NCBI GenBank assembly: GCA_004555955.1
Contig: SFJG01000002.1
Span: forward strand, 1 to 64,000
DNA length: 64,000 nucleotides
From: Bacteroidales bacterium
Lineage (GTDB): Bacteria; Bacteroidota; Bacteroidia; Bacteroidales; Muribaculaceae
Direction: 5' to 3'
Positions within the stretch are counted from its first letter, which is position 1. Each line of letters begins with the position of its first letter. A program made the position numbers and the translations under genes. Shown piece after piece: positions 1 through 7,334 of the stretch. The notes beneath the pieces were generated by a model. The model saw nothing but the letters and a program-made list of their open reading frames with translations. It was not told the origin of the DNA and did not search any database.

Positions 1-540
1 CGCCTTGTTTGCTTTTGTGGCATATTCAGCAGAGTTGGCTTTAAGTGCACTTTCCGCGAGGGTTGCATAGTCGGCTTTGTAGGCAAGGTTTGCAGAAGTA
101 ACGAAGCCGTTTATAAGAAATTCGGTAGGTATATTCATTTTCGCAATTGTGTAGTTCTCGCCGCCTTCCGGGTCAATTTCAATGCCTACGCGACAAATAT
201 TTCTTGTGTCAATTCCTGTAATGGATTGATAGCCATTAACTAAGTTTTCTTCGGTAAAATTCAAAGTAATTAAGCCTTCAGAGTCGGTTCTGCCGTTAAT
301 TTTGTATTGCGATACAATATTGTCGGTTGGGTTTACTACTTCTATCAATTGGTCGCCTGTTTGCTGCATATCCCAATCTTGCCAGAAGAATGATGCCCGG
401 ACTGTAATATTACGGTCAACGATTTTCGCACCGGTATTATCATACAACCAGATTTGGGTGGTAGAAATGGTGGCTGCTTTTGTGGTAAAGCCCGACAATG
501 TGATTATTGATGCCACAATGGCTAATACTAATTTTTTCAT
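1..540 (-). CDS. Secreted protein of unknown function, C-terminus cut by window edge
   Basis: The gene starts at 540 and runs off the left edge, so only 180 codons are visible. The N-terminus MKKLVLAIVASIITLSG followed by FTTKAA is a clear Sec signal peptide. The middle (about residues 24-140) looks beta-rich. The last visible part, about residues 150-180, carries alanine at 3-4 residue steps (KADYATLAESALKANSAEY), a periodicity seen in stalk segments of fibre-like surface proteins. It lies 21 bases downstream of the next gene on the same strand, with no room for a separate promoter, so the two are probably cotranscribed. No family is recognised. Export across the inner membrane is well supported; surface display is inference. 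Confidence 0.7.
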   Translation of the reverse strand, partial: MKKLVLAIVASIITLSGFTTKAATISTTQIWLYDNTGAKIVDRNITVRASFFWQDWDMQQTGDQLIEVVNPTDNIVSQYKINGRTDSEGLITLNFTEENLVNGYQSITGIDTRNICRVGIEIDPEGGENYTIAKMNIPTEFLINGFVTSANLAYKADYATLAESALKANSAEYATKANKA

Positions 541-561
541 ATCGTGTAATTTTTTAGGTTA

Positions 562-1050
562 CTATTTGTTTGTTTTTGCTAATTTGCCGGAGTAGATTAA
601 GTTCCGGTTGCTGTTTGTGATTGTGAAAATGTAGATGCCAACGGGCATTTTCGTGCGAAGCTGTGTTTCTCCTCTATCTCCATTGATTTTTACGTTGAAG
701 ATTTGCTTTCCGGTAAGGTCGAGCAATATGGCGTTGCATTCGCCGACGGGTTCGGAGAATTTTACATTAATGACGTCAGCGCCGGAGTGCCACGTCACGT
801 TTACAACTGCTTTCGACATGTCGAGCAATGAAACGCTGCCGTAATCAAATGTTTCGTTGTTGATTATCGGAGTCGGAACCGGCTTAATGCGATATTCGCC
901 GTCGGTCGATTCAATGTCGAGAGGTGCTACCGTGTTGACGGTTGCGCTTCCTCCTTCTCCTGTCAATTCGAAGGTTTGATTTGCATACGCTTCACCGCTA
1001 AATGCTAATACAATCGATAGAAATCCTGCAAATAGTATTTTCCTTTTCAT
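562..1050 (-). CDS. Small secreted protein with a T9SS-type C-terminal sorting domain
   Basis: 162 residues with a signal peptide (MKRKILFAGFLSIVLAFSG, cleavage near EAYA). A short N-terminal region is followed by a C-terminal beta domain of about 75 residues. Its end has the pattern of type A C-terminal sorting domains of the type IX secretion system: a DLTGKQIF strand, a polar strand, then MPVGIYIFTITN and a basic last strand. Such domains direct proteins through the T9SS and are cleaved at the surface. The system itself is encoded at 31362-38273 in this window. The mature part upstream of the sorting domain is so small that it may act as a surface anchor, inhibitor or structural piece; no enzyme motif is seen. 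It is first in an operon with the gene at 1-540. Confidence 0.75.
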   Translation of the reverse strand: MKRKILFAGFLSIVLAFSGEAYANQTFELTGEGGSATVNTVAPLDIESTDGEYRIKPVPTPIINNETFDYGSVSLLDMSKAVVNVTWHSGADVINVKFSEPVGECNAILLDLTGKQIFNVKINGDRGETQLRTKMPVGIYIFTITNSNRNLIYSGKLAKTNK

Positions 1051-1093
1051 AGACTGTTTGTTTTTGCGGTTAATATTGTTTGTTTTTCTGTTG

Positions 1094-1101
1094 CAAATCT
1101 A
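1094..1101 (-). promoter_or_regulatory. -7 promoter element for the 1050-to-1 operon
   Basis: TAGATTTG on the minus strand matches the Bacteroidetes -7 consensus TAnnTTTG and lies 43 bases upstream of the start at 1050. No good TTTG is found at the usual -33 distance, which suggests the promoter depends on an activator. The repeats at 1121-1160 fall where that activator would bind. Confidence 0.6.
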
Positions 1102-1120
1102 ATGCAAGAACGACTGTTTT

Positions 1121-1160
1121 GTATTACGTTTAAGGAACATCGTATTTCGTTTAAGGAACA
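1121..1160. promoter_or_regulatory. Tandem direct repeat, candidate operator
   Basis: Two copies of GTATTWCGTTTAAGGAACA (1121-1139 and 1142-1160) differ at one base and repeat with a 21-base period, two helical turns. They cover roughly -33 to -72 relative to the start predicted from the -7 box at 1094-1101. The spacing and the embedded TACGTTTAA resemble direct repeats bound by LytTR-type response regulators, but the regulator is not identified. Confidence 0.55.
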
Positions 1161-1189
1161 AAATGACGTTTTTTCGGCGAAAATAGCAC

Positions 1190-1227
1190 AAAAAAGAGGG
1201 CTGACTCCGCGTTTTTGGAATCAGCCC
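1190..1227 (-). terminator. Intrinsic terminator after the sulfatase gene
   Basis: Inverted repeat 1198-1208 / 1217-1227 (GGGCTGATTCC / GGAGTCAGCCC read on the minus strand, one mismatch) followed by a T-rich run. It lies just past the sulfatase stop at 1253 and insulates it from the operon to its left. Confidence 0.75.
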
Positions 1228-1252
1228 CCATGTGTAGCCTGTCGGCGAGAGT

Positions 1253-2824
1253 CTATTTGCAAAGTTCTTCGGGCACGTCGTATTGAGTTTGTAGTTTCCG
1301 GAGTTCTTTCATCAGTTCGTCGGTGATTTTCTCCGTGCCGGGTTTCCCGTAGATGTTGTTCATCTCGGTCGGGTCGGTTTCGAGGTCGTAGAGCTCCCAT
1401 TTGTCGTCGACGTAGAAGTGCATCAGTTTGTATCGTTTTGTTTTGACGCCGTAGTGAGCACGGACGCTGTGGAATCCGGGAAATTCGTAGTAGTGGTAGT
1501 AAAGCGATTTTCGCCAATCTTTCGGCGTTTTGCCCGATTCGACGAGTCGGCGGAACGATTGTCCTTGCATATCGTCGGGGACGTCGATTCCGCACATGTC
1601 GAGAAAGGTGGGTGCGAAGTCGATGTTTTGTGTTAGCCCTTCGACTTTTGTGCCGGGCTTGATGTGGTCGGGCCAGCGCATCACCATAGGCATGCCGAAC
1701 GATTCTTCGTACATAAATCGCTTGTCGAACCAGCCGTGTTCGCCGAGATAGAAGCCTTGGTCGGTGGTGTAGACGACGATGGTGTTTTTGTCGAGTCCTG
1801 TGCGCTTGAGGTAGTCGAGGATTTCGCCAACGCTTTCGTCGACGCTTGCCACGCAGCCCATATAGTCTTGGAGGTAGCGTTGGTATTTCCATTCGGCTAC
1901 TTCTTTGAATGAGCGCTTGCGGGAGTGAAAATCGTTGTTGCGTTTGCGGTATGCGTCGAAGAACCGGCGCTGTTCGTCGTCGGTCATCGTGCCGAGGAAT
2001 GCGTGAGGCCATGGGTCGTAGAGGAGGGTGTCGCTATCAATACCGGTAACCATTTTCAGGTCGTGACCTTCGTACATATCGCGATAGATGTTCATCTTTT
2101 GCAGTTGAGCGGCATAGCGCCCTTCGTAGGTGTCGTAGTAGTTGTCGGGGAGGGGGAATGTAGTGTCTTCGTAGAGGTGGTAGTGTCGCTCTGCGGGCAC
2201 CCAATTGCGGTGGATTGCTTTATGGTGCATCATCAGGAAGAATGGCTTTTGCTTGTCGCTGCGGTTGTCGAGCCACTCTTCGCAGTATTGTGTTATCAGG
2301 TCGGTGACGTAGCCGGGGTGGCGTACGGTGTCGGTATCGGTGATGAATTGCGGATTGTAGTAGTCGCCTTGGTCGTTGAGAATCATCCAATGGTCGAATC
2401 CGGTAGGTTTCGAAATGAGGTGCCATTTTCCGATTACGGCAGTTTCGTAGCCGTTGGCTTGCAGTATTTTGGGCAGGGTTTGTTGGGTGCCGTCGAAGCC
2501 TTTTGCCCAGTTTTTCATAAACCCGTTTTTGTGGCTGTGTTTGCCGGTGAGTATTGCAGCGCGGCTCGGTCCGGAGATGGAGTTGCAGCAGTAGTTGTTG
2601 TAGAACGTAGCGCCTTCGTTGCCGATGCGGTCGATGTTTGGTGTCGGTGCAATTTTACCAATCGGGTGTCCGTAGATGCTCATTGCTTGCCGTGCATGGT
2701 CGTCGCTCATAATGAAGATGATGTTGGGACGGCTGTCGGGCTTGTCGGTTTGTGCTTTTTGTCCGTAGAGCGCCGATACAACAGGAAGTAGCGCAAGGCT
2801 CAGTGTAATTCTTTTTTTGTTCAT
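1253..2824 (-). CDS. Exported sulfatase, Ser-type, family S1
   Basis: 523 residues from the ATG at 2824 (MNKKRITLSLALLPVVSALYG, a signal peptide); an open frame continues upstream but overlaps the maturase gene and lacks sulfatase character. The fold is that of type I sulfatases: metal-binding SDDH at 40-43, and the modification motif S-G-P-S-R at 84-88, so the formylglycine precursor is Ser84 rather than Cys. The Ser-type can only be matured by a radical-SAM anSME, and that gene lies 11 bases upstream. A C-terminal region with WELYDLETDPTEMNN is typical of sulfatases that remove O-sulfate from host glycans such as mucin or glycosaminoglycans. The exact sugar cannot be read from the sequence. 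Confidence 0.93.
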   Translation of the reverse strand: MNKKRITLSLALLPVVSALYGQKAQTDKPDSRPNIIFIMSDDHARQAMSIYGHPIGKIAPTPNIDRIGNEGATFYNNYCCNSISGPSRAAILTGKHSHKNGFMKNWAKGFDGTQQTLPKILQANGYETAVIGKWHLISKPTGFDHWMILNDQGDYYNPQFITDTDTVRHPGYVTDLITQYCEEWLDNRSDKQKPFFLMMHHKAIHRNWVPAERHYHLYEDTTFPLPDNYYDTYEGRYAAQLQKMNIYRDMYEGHDLKMVTGIDSDTLLYDPWPHAFLGTMTDDEQRRFFDAYRKRNNDFHSRKRSFKEVAEWKYQRYLQDYMGCVASVDESVGEILDYLKRTGLDKNTIVVYTTDQGFYLGEHGWFDKRFMYEESFGMPMVMRWPDHIKPGTKVEGLTQNIDFAPTFLDMCGIDVPDDMQGQSFRRLVESGKTPKDWRKSLYYHYYEFPGFHSVRAHYGVKTKRYKLMHFYVDDKWELYDLETDPTEMNNIYGKPGTEKITDELMKELRKLQTQYDVPEELCK

Positions 2825-2835
2825 TGTCAGTGGTT

Positions 2836-4056
2836 TTATATATTGTTGATTTGTGTCATTATTGATGCGGGGTCGTCGCCGACTGTCAGTGCGTGTTTCA
2901 TATATTCCATATATGGTGCAACGTGTGCGAAAAATCGGTGATAGCCCGCGCAAAGGTAGTTTAGCCCGAAGTTGCCGTATCGGTCGTTGAGAAATCGATT
3001 TTTCGGGCATTCGCCGTTGCAGGCAAACAGGTATTTACACTCGCGGCATTGTCGGGGCAACATGGCTTGTTTCATTCGGGCAAACTCTTGTTGCTTTGGT
3101 GAATACATCATTTCGACGATTGTTGATGTGTGAATGTTGCCGAGTCGGTGTTCGGGGTAGACGAAGTGGTCGCACGAATAGACGTCGCCGTTGAACTCCA
3201 TAACTCCGGCGTGGCCGCATTCGCTCGAGAGCGTGCACATTCCGGGCTGCACGCCGACCCAGTTGGCAAGCGTACTTTCAAACAACTGCACGTAATATTC
3301 ACCCACATCGTTGCTTACCCATTCGTCGAAAATCGTGCAGAGAAATGCGCCCCATTGGTCGGGGGTTATCGATGTTTCGGTCAACGAGCCGTCGGCGGTC
3401 ATGCCGGGCGCCAGCGTAAGGGCGTCGCTGCGTCGTGTTGTGCGCTCGACGATGGGCGAAAATTGGATGTATCGGCAGGCGATGTCTTTGAAAAAACGGT
3501 AGAATTCGAGAGGTCGGTTGACGTTGTAGTTGTTGACCACAGCGAGCGCATTCCAGTCGATGTCGTAGCGGTTGAGCAGACGTATGGCATTGATAACTTT
3601 GTCGAAGGTGGGGCGTCCCTGAGCATCGCGTCGGTATCGGTCGTGTTGGTCTTTAGGTCCGTCGATAGAGATTCCGACGAGGAAGTTGTTGCGCTTGAGA
3701 AATTCGCACCATTTGTCGTCGAGAAGAGTGCCGTTTGTTTGCAGGCAGTTTGTTATTGTATAGCCTTTGCCGTAGATTTGCTGGAAATGAATAGCCCGTT
3801 GGTAGAACGACAGCGGGCGCATCATAGCCTCGCCTCCGTGCCAGGTAAACTGCACGTAGGGCGTGGTTTGCGCTTCGATGTATTGACGTATGAAACGTTC
3901 CAATACGGCGTCGCTCATCACGTTGCCCGTCGGTTGCGACTCGTATAGCCGACTCTTTTCCAAGTAGTAGCAATAGCTGCAGCGGAGGTTGCATCGCGAG
4001 CCTGCCGGCTTCAGCATTATGTACATCGGGCGGCTGAATGGTGTATGGGTGGTCAT
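2836..4056 (-). CDS. Anaerobic sulfatase-maturating enzyme (radical SAM, SPASM)
   Basis: 406 residues from the ATG at 4056. The in-frame extension to 4203 is rejected because it would translate the leader containing promoter elements and a terminator hairpin. The radical-SAM motif CNLRCSYC (Cys22, Cys26, Cys29) binds the [4Fe-4S] cluster that cleaves S-adenosylmethionine. The C-terminal SPASM region holds further Cys residues (CTLSSECGHAG, CDHF, QCRECKYLFACNGEC) for two auxiliary clusters. It oxidises the active-site Ser or Cys of sulfatases to formylglycine without oxygen, in the cytoplasm before export. Its natural client is the sulfatase 11 bases downstream, and it may serve other sulfatases of the genome. 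Confidence 0.95.
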   Translation of the reverse strand: MTTHTPFSRPMYIMLKPAGSRCNLRCSYCYYLEKSRLYESQPTGNVMSDAVLERFIRQYIEAQTTPYVQFTWHGGEAMMRPLSFYQRAIHFQQIYGKGYTITNCLQTNGTLLDDKWCEFLKRNNFLVGISIDGPKDQHDRYRRDAQGRPTFDKVINAIRLLNRYDIDWNALAVVNNYNVNRPLEFYRFFKDIACRYIQFSPIVERTTRRSDALTLAPGMTADGSLTETSITPDQWGAFLCTIFDEWVSNDVGEYYVQLFESTLANWVGVQPGMCTLSSECGHAGVMEFNGDVYSCDHFVYPEHRLGNIHTSTIVEMMYSPKQQEFARMKQAMLPRQCRECKYLFACNGECPKNRFLNDRYGNFGLNYLCAGYHRFFAHVAPYMEYMKHALTVGDDPASIMTQINNI

Positions 4057-4075
4057 TTCTTTTTCATTAGCGTTG

Positions 4076-4109
4076 TAAAGGTAAGTATTTTTTCGCATAT
4101 GGGCACAAA
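4076..4109 (-). promoter_or_regulatory. Proximal promoter candidate of the maturase-sulfatase operon
   Basis: On the minus strand TTTG (4106-4109) is separated by 22 bases from TACCTTTA (4076-4083), one base off the -7 consensus. The predicted start would give a leader of about 16 bases before the ATG at 4056 and would bypass the terminator at 4106-4134. Confidence 0.45.
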
Positions 4110-4134
4110 AAAAGGAACTTTTTCCCAAAGTCCC
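4106..4134 (-). terminator. Intrinsic terminator inside the operon leader (attenuator candidate)
   Basis: Minus strand: GGGACTTT - loop of 5 - AAAGTTCC followed by seven T. It sits between the distal promoter (4201-4232) and the maturase start at 4056, where it would stop transcription before the first gene unless overcome. It could instead be the end of a short independent RNA of about 90 bases. Confidence 0.6.
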
Positions 4135-4200
4135 TTCCTCTATAGGTTTCCAATAGGTATAATTTTTTAAGGTAAAAAAGATTGTTTTAGGTTTGTGATG

Positions 4201-4232
4201 CAAAGGTGGTTACATTTTTTATTATAAACAAA
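4201..4232 (-). promoter_or_regulatory. Distal promoter candidate of the maturase-sulfatase operon
   Basis: On the minus strand TTTG (4229-4232), a 20-base spacer and CACCTTTG (4201-4208), one base off the -7 consensus. The predicted transcript begins near 4195 and meets the terminator at 4134-4106 about 60 bases later. Confidence 0.5.
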
Positions 4233-4382
4233 CAAAAAAATATGTTTTGTAACATAATTTTTTAATATTTGTTTCAATAATTGTTCTAAATGTTTAAAAA
4301 TAAGCAATTTACCTTTGCTTACAATCTGAAATTTCTTTTGTTAAAAAATGTTTCTTTGTTATTTTCTGCAAAAAACAGTTAC

Positions 4383-5120
4383 TTAATCGGTGAAATACTG
4401 CAATTTGAGGTCGTTTCCGTCGTAAACAGCGTAGGAATATAGTTTTATCCAATCGCCGAGGACAATGAGGCGCGAGATGCCGTCGACGTTTTCGTCGACC
4501 GCAACGTGGCGATGACCGAACACGAAATAGTCGATTTTCGGGTCTTGCTTATAATTTGTAACAAATCGTCGCAGCGGTTCGTCGTCGCCGAACGCTTTGT
4601 CGTCGCCGTTCACTCGATTGCTGCACGACCAGTTGAGGGCAAACGGCACGGTCCAGCGTGGGTGGATGCCTGAGTAGAGGCGTTGGCAGAAGCGGTTGCG
4701 GAAGAATGCGCGGAGCATGCGGAACGTGCGCGAATCGTCGCCGAGTCCGTCGCCGTGGGCGATGAAAAACCGTTTGCCGTCGATTTGCTTGACTTGCGAG
4801 CCGTCGACCACTTCCACGCCGAGTTCCGAGGGAAGATAGTCGAAAATCCAGATATCGTGGTTGCCGATAAACCAGTAGATTTTTATGCCGGAGTCGGCGA
4901 GTTCGGCAATTTTGCCAAAAAATCGCACGTAACCTTTAGGCACAACGTAGCGGTACTCGAACCAGTAATCGAGGATGTCGCCGAGCAGATAAATCTCTTT
5001 GGCATCATTGCGAATCGACTCCAAAAAAGACACTATGCGTTGCTCCTGCTTACGCGGGTTGTCGATATATTTTGCACCGAGATGGAAGTCGGAGAGGAAA
5101 TATGTCTTAGTTCCGGGCAT
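4383..5120 (-). CDS. lpxH: UDP-2,3-diacylglucosamine diphosphatase
   Basis: 245 residues, the usual LpxH length. Calcineurin-type metallophosphoesterase motifs are present in order: SDFHLG near residue 10, GDILDYW near 47, GNHDIW near 86, AHGDGLGDD near 120 and GHRH near 202. They hold a two-metal centre that hydrolyses UDP-2,3-diacylglucosamine to lipid X and UMP on the cytoplasmic face of the inner membrane in lipid A synthesis. The start at 5120 is two bases after the stop of the DUF59 gene, so the two form an operon. The match to LpxH rather than a generic phosphoesterase rests on length and motif order. Confidence 0.88.
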   Translation of the reverse strand: MPGTKTYFLSDFHLGAKYIDNPRKQEQRIVSFLESIRNDAKEIYLLGDILDYWFEYRYVVPKGYVRFFGKIAELADSGIKIYWFIGNHDIWIFDYLPSELGVEVVDGSQVKQIDGKRFFIAHGDGLGDDSRTFRMLRAFFRNRFCQRLYSGIHPRWTVPFALNWSCSNRVNGDDKAFGDDEPLRRFVTNYKQDPKIDYFVFGHRHVAVDENVDGISRLIVLGDWIKLYSYAVYDGNDLKLQYFTD

Positions 5121-5122
5121 AA

Positions 5123-5443
5123 CTATAGAAAACCTAATTCAAGTTTTGCTTCTTCGCTCATCATGTCTTGCGTCCATTCCGGCTCGAAAACGAGGTTGAC
5201 ATCCGTGGCGGTCACACCTTCGACGCTGTCGACCTTCATACGCACGTCTTCCAATAGGAAATCGGCAGCCGGGCAGTTGGGCGCGGTCAGCGTCATGTCG
5301 ATAGTTACGTGTCCGTCGTCGGCAACGTCTATCTTGTAAATCATACCCAAAGAGTAGACGTCGACCGGTATTTCGGGGTCGTATACGGTTTTGAGCATCC
5401 GGATGATGCCTTCTTCTATTTTCAGTTTGTTTTCAGAGTCCAT
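5123..5443 (-). CDS. MIP18/DUF59 iron-sulfur assembly protein
   Basis: 106 residues from the ATG at 5443; an upstream start at 5461 would place coding sequence over the -7 box. The protein has the DUF59 features: YDPEIPVDVYSLGMIY near residue 20 and the conserved Cys in LTAPNCPAADFL near residue 55. This family (SufT, PaaD N-terminal part, eukaryotic MIP18) helps mature iron-sulfur proteins. It is translated just before lpxH with a two-base gap, though no biochemical link between them is known. Confidence 0.85.
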   Translation of the reverse strand: MDSENKLKIEEGIIRMLKTVYDPEIPVDVYSLGMIYKIDVADDGHVTIDMTLTAPNCPAADFLLEDVRMKVDSVEGVTATDVNLVFEPEWTQDMMSEEAKLELGFL

Positions 5444-5447
5444 AGTG

Positions 5448-5455
5448 CAAAGATA
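5448..5455 (-). promoter_or_regulatory. -7 element four bases upstream of the DUF59 start
   Basis: TATCTTTG on the minus strand ends only four bases before the ATG at 5443, so the predicted transcript starts at or within about two bases of the start codon. No clear -33 TTTG is seen at the usual distance, which lowers confidence. Confidence 0.45.
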
Positions 5456-5509
5456 GTGCAAAGTTGGCGAAATTACGGTATGTTATAGCGCAAATACACT
5501 TTTTTTTCG

Positions 5510-5517
5510 TACTTTTG
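5510..5517 (+). promoter_or_regulatory. -7 promoter element of the LtaS-like gene
   Basis: TACTTTTG matches TAnnTTTG. The predicted transcript begins near 5522 and leaves an A-rich leader of about 20 bases before the ATG at 5543. Confidence 0.55.
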
Positions 5518-5542
5518 CGTCGCTAAAAAAGAAAAAGTTTTA

Positions 5543-7330
5543 ATGAGGAATCTTCTTATACATTATTATAATACGCTTCGGCGCGATGCTTTCACCGACA
5601 AAACGACGCTCGTTTTCGGGATTGCTTTGGCTCTGAAGTTTCTTGTGTTTGATGTGTTGTGGAGCATCCCGACGACGTTTAAGCCGTTCTCTATTTTCGA
5701 GTTTTATCCTGCAAAGATTGTCGCAATTCTGCTTTTACTCTTTCCGGTGAAGGTGTTCCGTTCTCGGGTGGCTCAGACGGTAGTGTTATTTCTTCTCGAT
5801 GGACTGTTAGTAGCCAATTTGATGTATTTTCGCACCTACTATACGGCGATACCGCTGGCAAGTTACGGTCAGGCGGGCAATTTGGCAGACTTTATGAGTA
5901 GCGTTGTCGACTCGTTGCGGTGGGTTGATTTGGTATTTCCGCTAACGACGTTGTTATGCATACCTTTTGCGCTGAAAATCTGGCAGAAAGAGCGACGCTT
6001 TTCGCTCTATCTGACCACATTGGCGGTTGGTGCGGTCGCTTTGGCGGTGCCTACTATTGCCAAAGGCGGCTATTATAAGGCGTACAACGACGGACGTCAA
6101 CAAGCTTATCTTTGCTCGAGTATGCCGTCGGTCTACACGGTTTTCGGCAGTATGTTGTTCGATTGGATTGATAGCGGCAAGCAGCTCACCGACGAAATGC
6201 GCGCCGAGGTCAATGCATGGCTCGACGCACGCCCGAAGTCGCCGCGCTATGAAGGTGCGAAACGCAAGAATTGCGTGGTGATTTTGTGTGAATCGCTCGA
6301 AAGTTGGGTGCTTCAAGACACCGTCGAGGGTCAGGAAATAACGCCGAATCTCAACCGATTGCTTGCCGACACGACAACGCTCTATGCTCCGAACGTGCTG
6401 ACGCAAGTCCGCGGCGGTCGGTCGATTGATGCGCAACTCATCTTGTTTGCCGGAATGTTGCCCTTGGCAAGCGGTACATACAGCAGTCAATATGCCGGCA
6501 ACGAGTATTTTACCATCCCCAAAGCGATGAAGGCGGCGTATTCGTCGCGCGGCTACCTGTTGACCATCGACAAACTGTCGACTTGGAATCAAGGTCCGGT
6601 GGCGCAGGCTTTCGGCGTTGATACACTGATTGCCTACAGCGATTTTCGCCTCGACGAGGCTTTCGGAACGCATAAGCGAACCGGCGATAGGGCGTTCATG
6701 CGCCAATGCGCTGAGAAGATACGTGCCGGCGAGGTGTGGAAAAACGGCGAAAATGCTTTCCTTCAATTGGTGACCTATTCCGGGCATGCACCGTTTGTCA
6801 TTCCCGAGGAGTTGCGTGAGTTGCATTTCTCAGACGCAGTGCCGGAGAAGATGGCCGACTATATGCATGCTGCACACTATACGGATTCGGCAATAGGCGA
6901 ATTTGTCGACTTCCTCAAGACGTTGCCGCAGTACGACGAGACGTTGATAGTTATTACCGGCGACCACGAAGGACTCGCCGACTATCGTAGCGCAATCCGA
7001 GCCACCGATATGGGTAAAAAGCACGTCAGCGCCGGGCTGTTTACGCCTCTCATTGTGCTTAATTCTCCTTGCGGAGCAATGCGCTACGACGGTGTGATGG
7101 GTCAGATTGATGTCTATCCGACGCTTCTCGACCTGTTGGGCGTTGTCGACTATCCGTGGCGCGGAATGGGCGGCAGCATTCTCAATCAGGCGAAGGCGCC
7201 GTTTGCCGTTTCACCCCAACTTGAGGCTGTCGGCGAAGGCTACGACAGCGCATCTCTCGACCATGCCCGCCGTGCTTACGACGTGTCGGACATTATGTTG
7301 CGTTTCGACTTTTTTAAAAGTGAAGATTAA
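5543..7330 (+). CDS. LtaS-like membrane phosphoglycerol/phosphoethanolamine transferase family protein
   Basis: 595 residues. The N-terminal 170 residues hold about five membrane segments (near 22-42, 55-70, 77-95, 128-145, 155-172). The rest is an alkaline-phosphatase-superfamily domain facing the periplasm, as in LtaS, OpgB and related lipid headgroup transferases. Metal and catalytic positions can be seen: Glu250 in ILCESLESW, TPNLNRL at 267-273, SGHAPF with His415, and GDHEG with Asp474 and His475. At the nucleophile position, usually Thr, the sequence reads GGRSIDA, giving Ser294. The substrate is unknown. It starts a plus-strand run with a Kdo-kinase-like protein and a glycosyltransferase, which suggests envelope glycan or lipid decoration. 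Confidence 0.85.
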   Translation: MRNLLIHYYNTLRRDAFTDKTTLVFGIALALKFLVFDVLWSIPTTFKPFSIFEFYPAKIVAILLLLFPVKVFRSRVAQTVVLFLLDGLLVANLMYFRTYYTAIPLASYGQAGNLADFMSSVVDSLRWVDLVFPLTTLLCIPFALKIWQKERRFSLYLTTLAVGAVALAVPTIAKGGYYKAYNDGRQQAYLCSSMPSVYTVFGSMLFDWIDSGKQLTDEMRAEVNAWLDARPKSPRYEGAKRKNCVVILCESLESWVLQDTVEGQEITPNLNRLLADTTTLYAPNVLTQVRGGRSIDAQLILFAGMLPLASGTYSSQYAGNEYFTIPKAMKAAYSSRGYLLTIDKLSTWNQGPVAQAFGVDTLIAYSDFRLDEAFGTHKRTGDRAFMRQCAEKIRAGEVWKNGENAFLQLVTYSGHAPFVIPEELRELHFSDAVPEKMADYMHAAHYTDSAIGEFVDFLKTLPQYDETLIVITGDHEGLADYRSAIRATDMGKKHVSAGLFTPLIVLNSPCGAMRYDGVMGQIDVYPTLLDLLGVVDYPWRGMGGSILNQAKAPFAVSPQLEAVGEGYDSASLDHARRAYDVSDIMLRFDFFKSED

Positions 7331-7334
7331 GAGT

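Larger units (their letters stand above)
4057..4382. other. AT-rich regulatory gap upstream of the maturase operon
   Basis: No coding region is supported here. The gap holds two minus-strand promoter candidates (4201-4232 and 4076-4109) and an intrinsic terminator between them (4106-4134). A plus-strand TACCTTTG at 4310-4317 has no TTTG at a good distance and would run antisense into lpxH, so it is not called. The remaining sequence is very AT-rich with no visible gene. Confidence 0.6.

Noticed and set aside
1221..2012. Arg-rich open frame of 263 codons on the minus strand
   Set aside because: Same strand but other frame of the sulfatase gene; composition is typical of a frame-shifted shadow.
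4057..4203. N-terminal extension of the maturase
   Set aside because: Would translate two promoter elements and a terminator hairpin; the radical-SAM core starts soon after the ATG at 4056.
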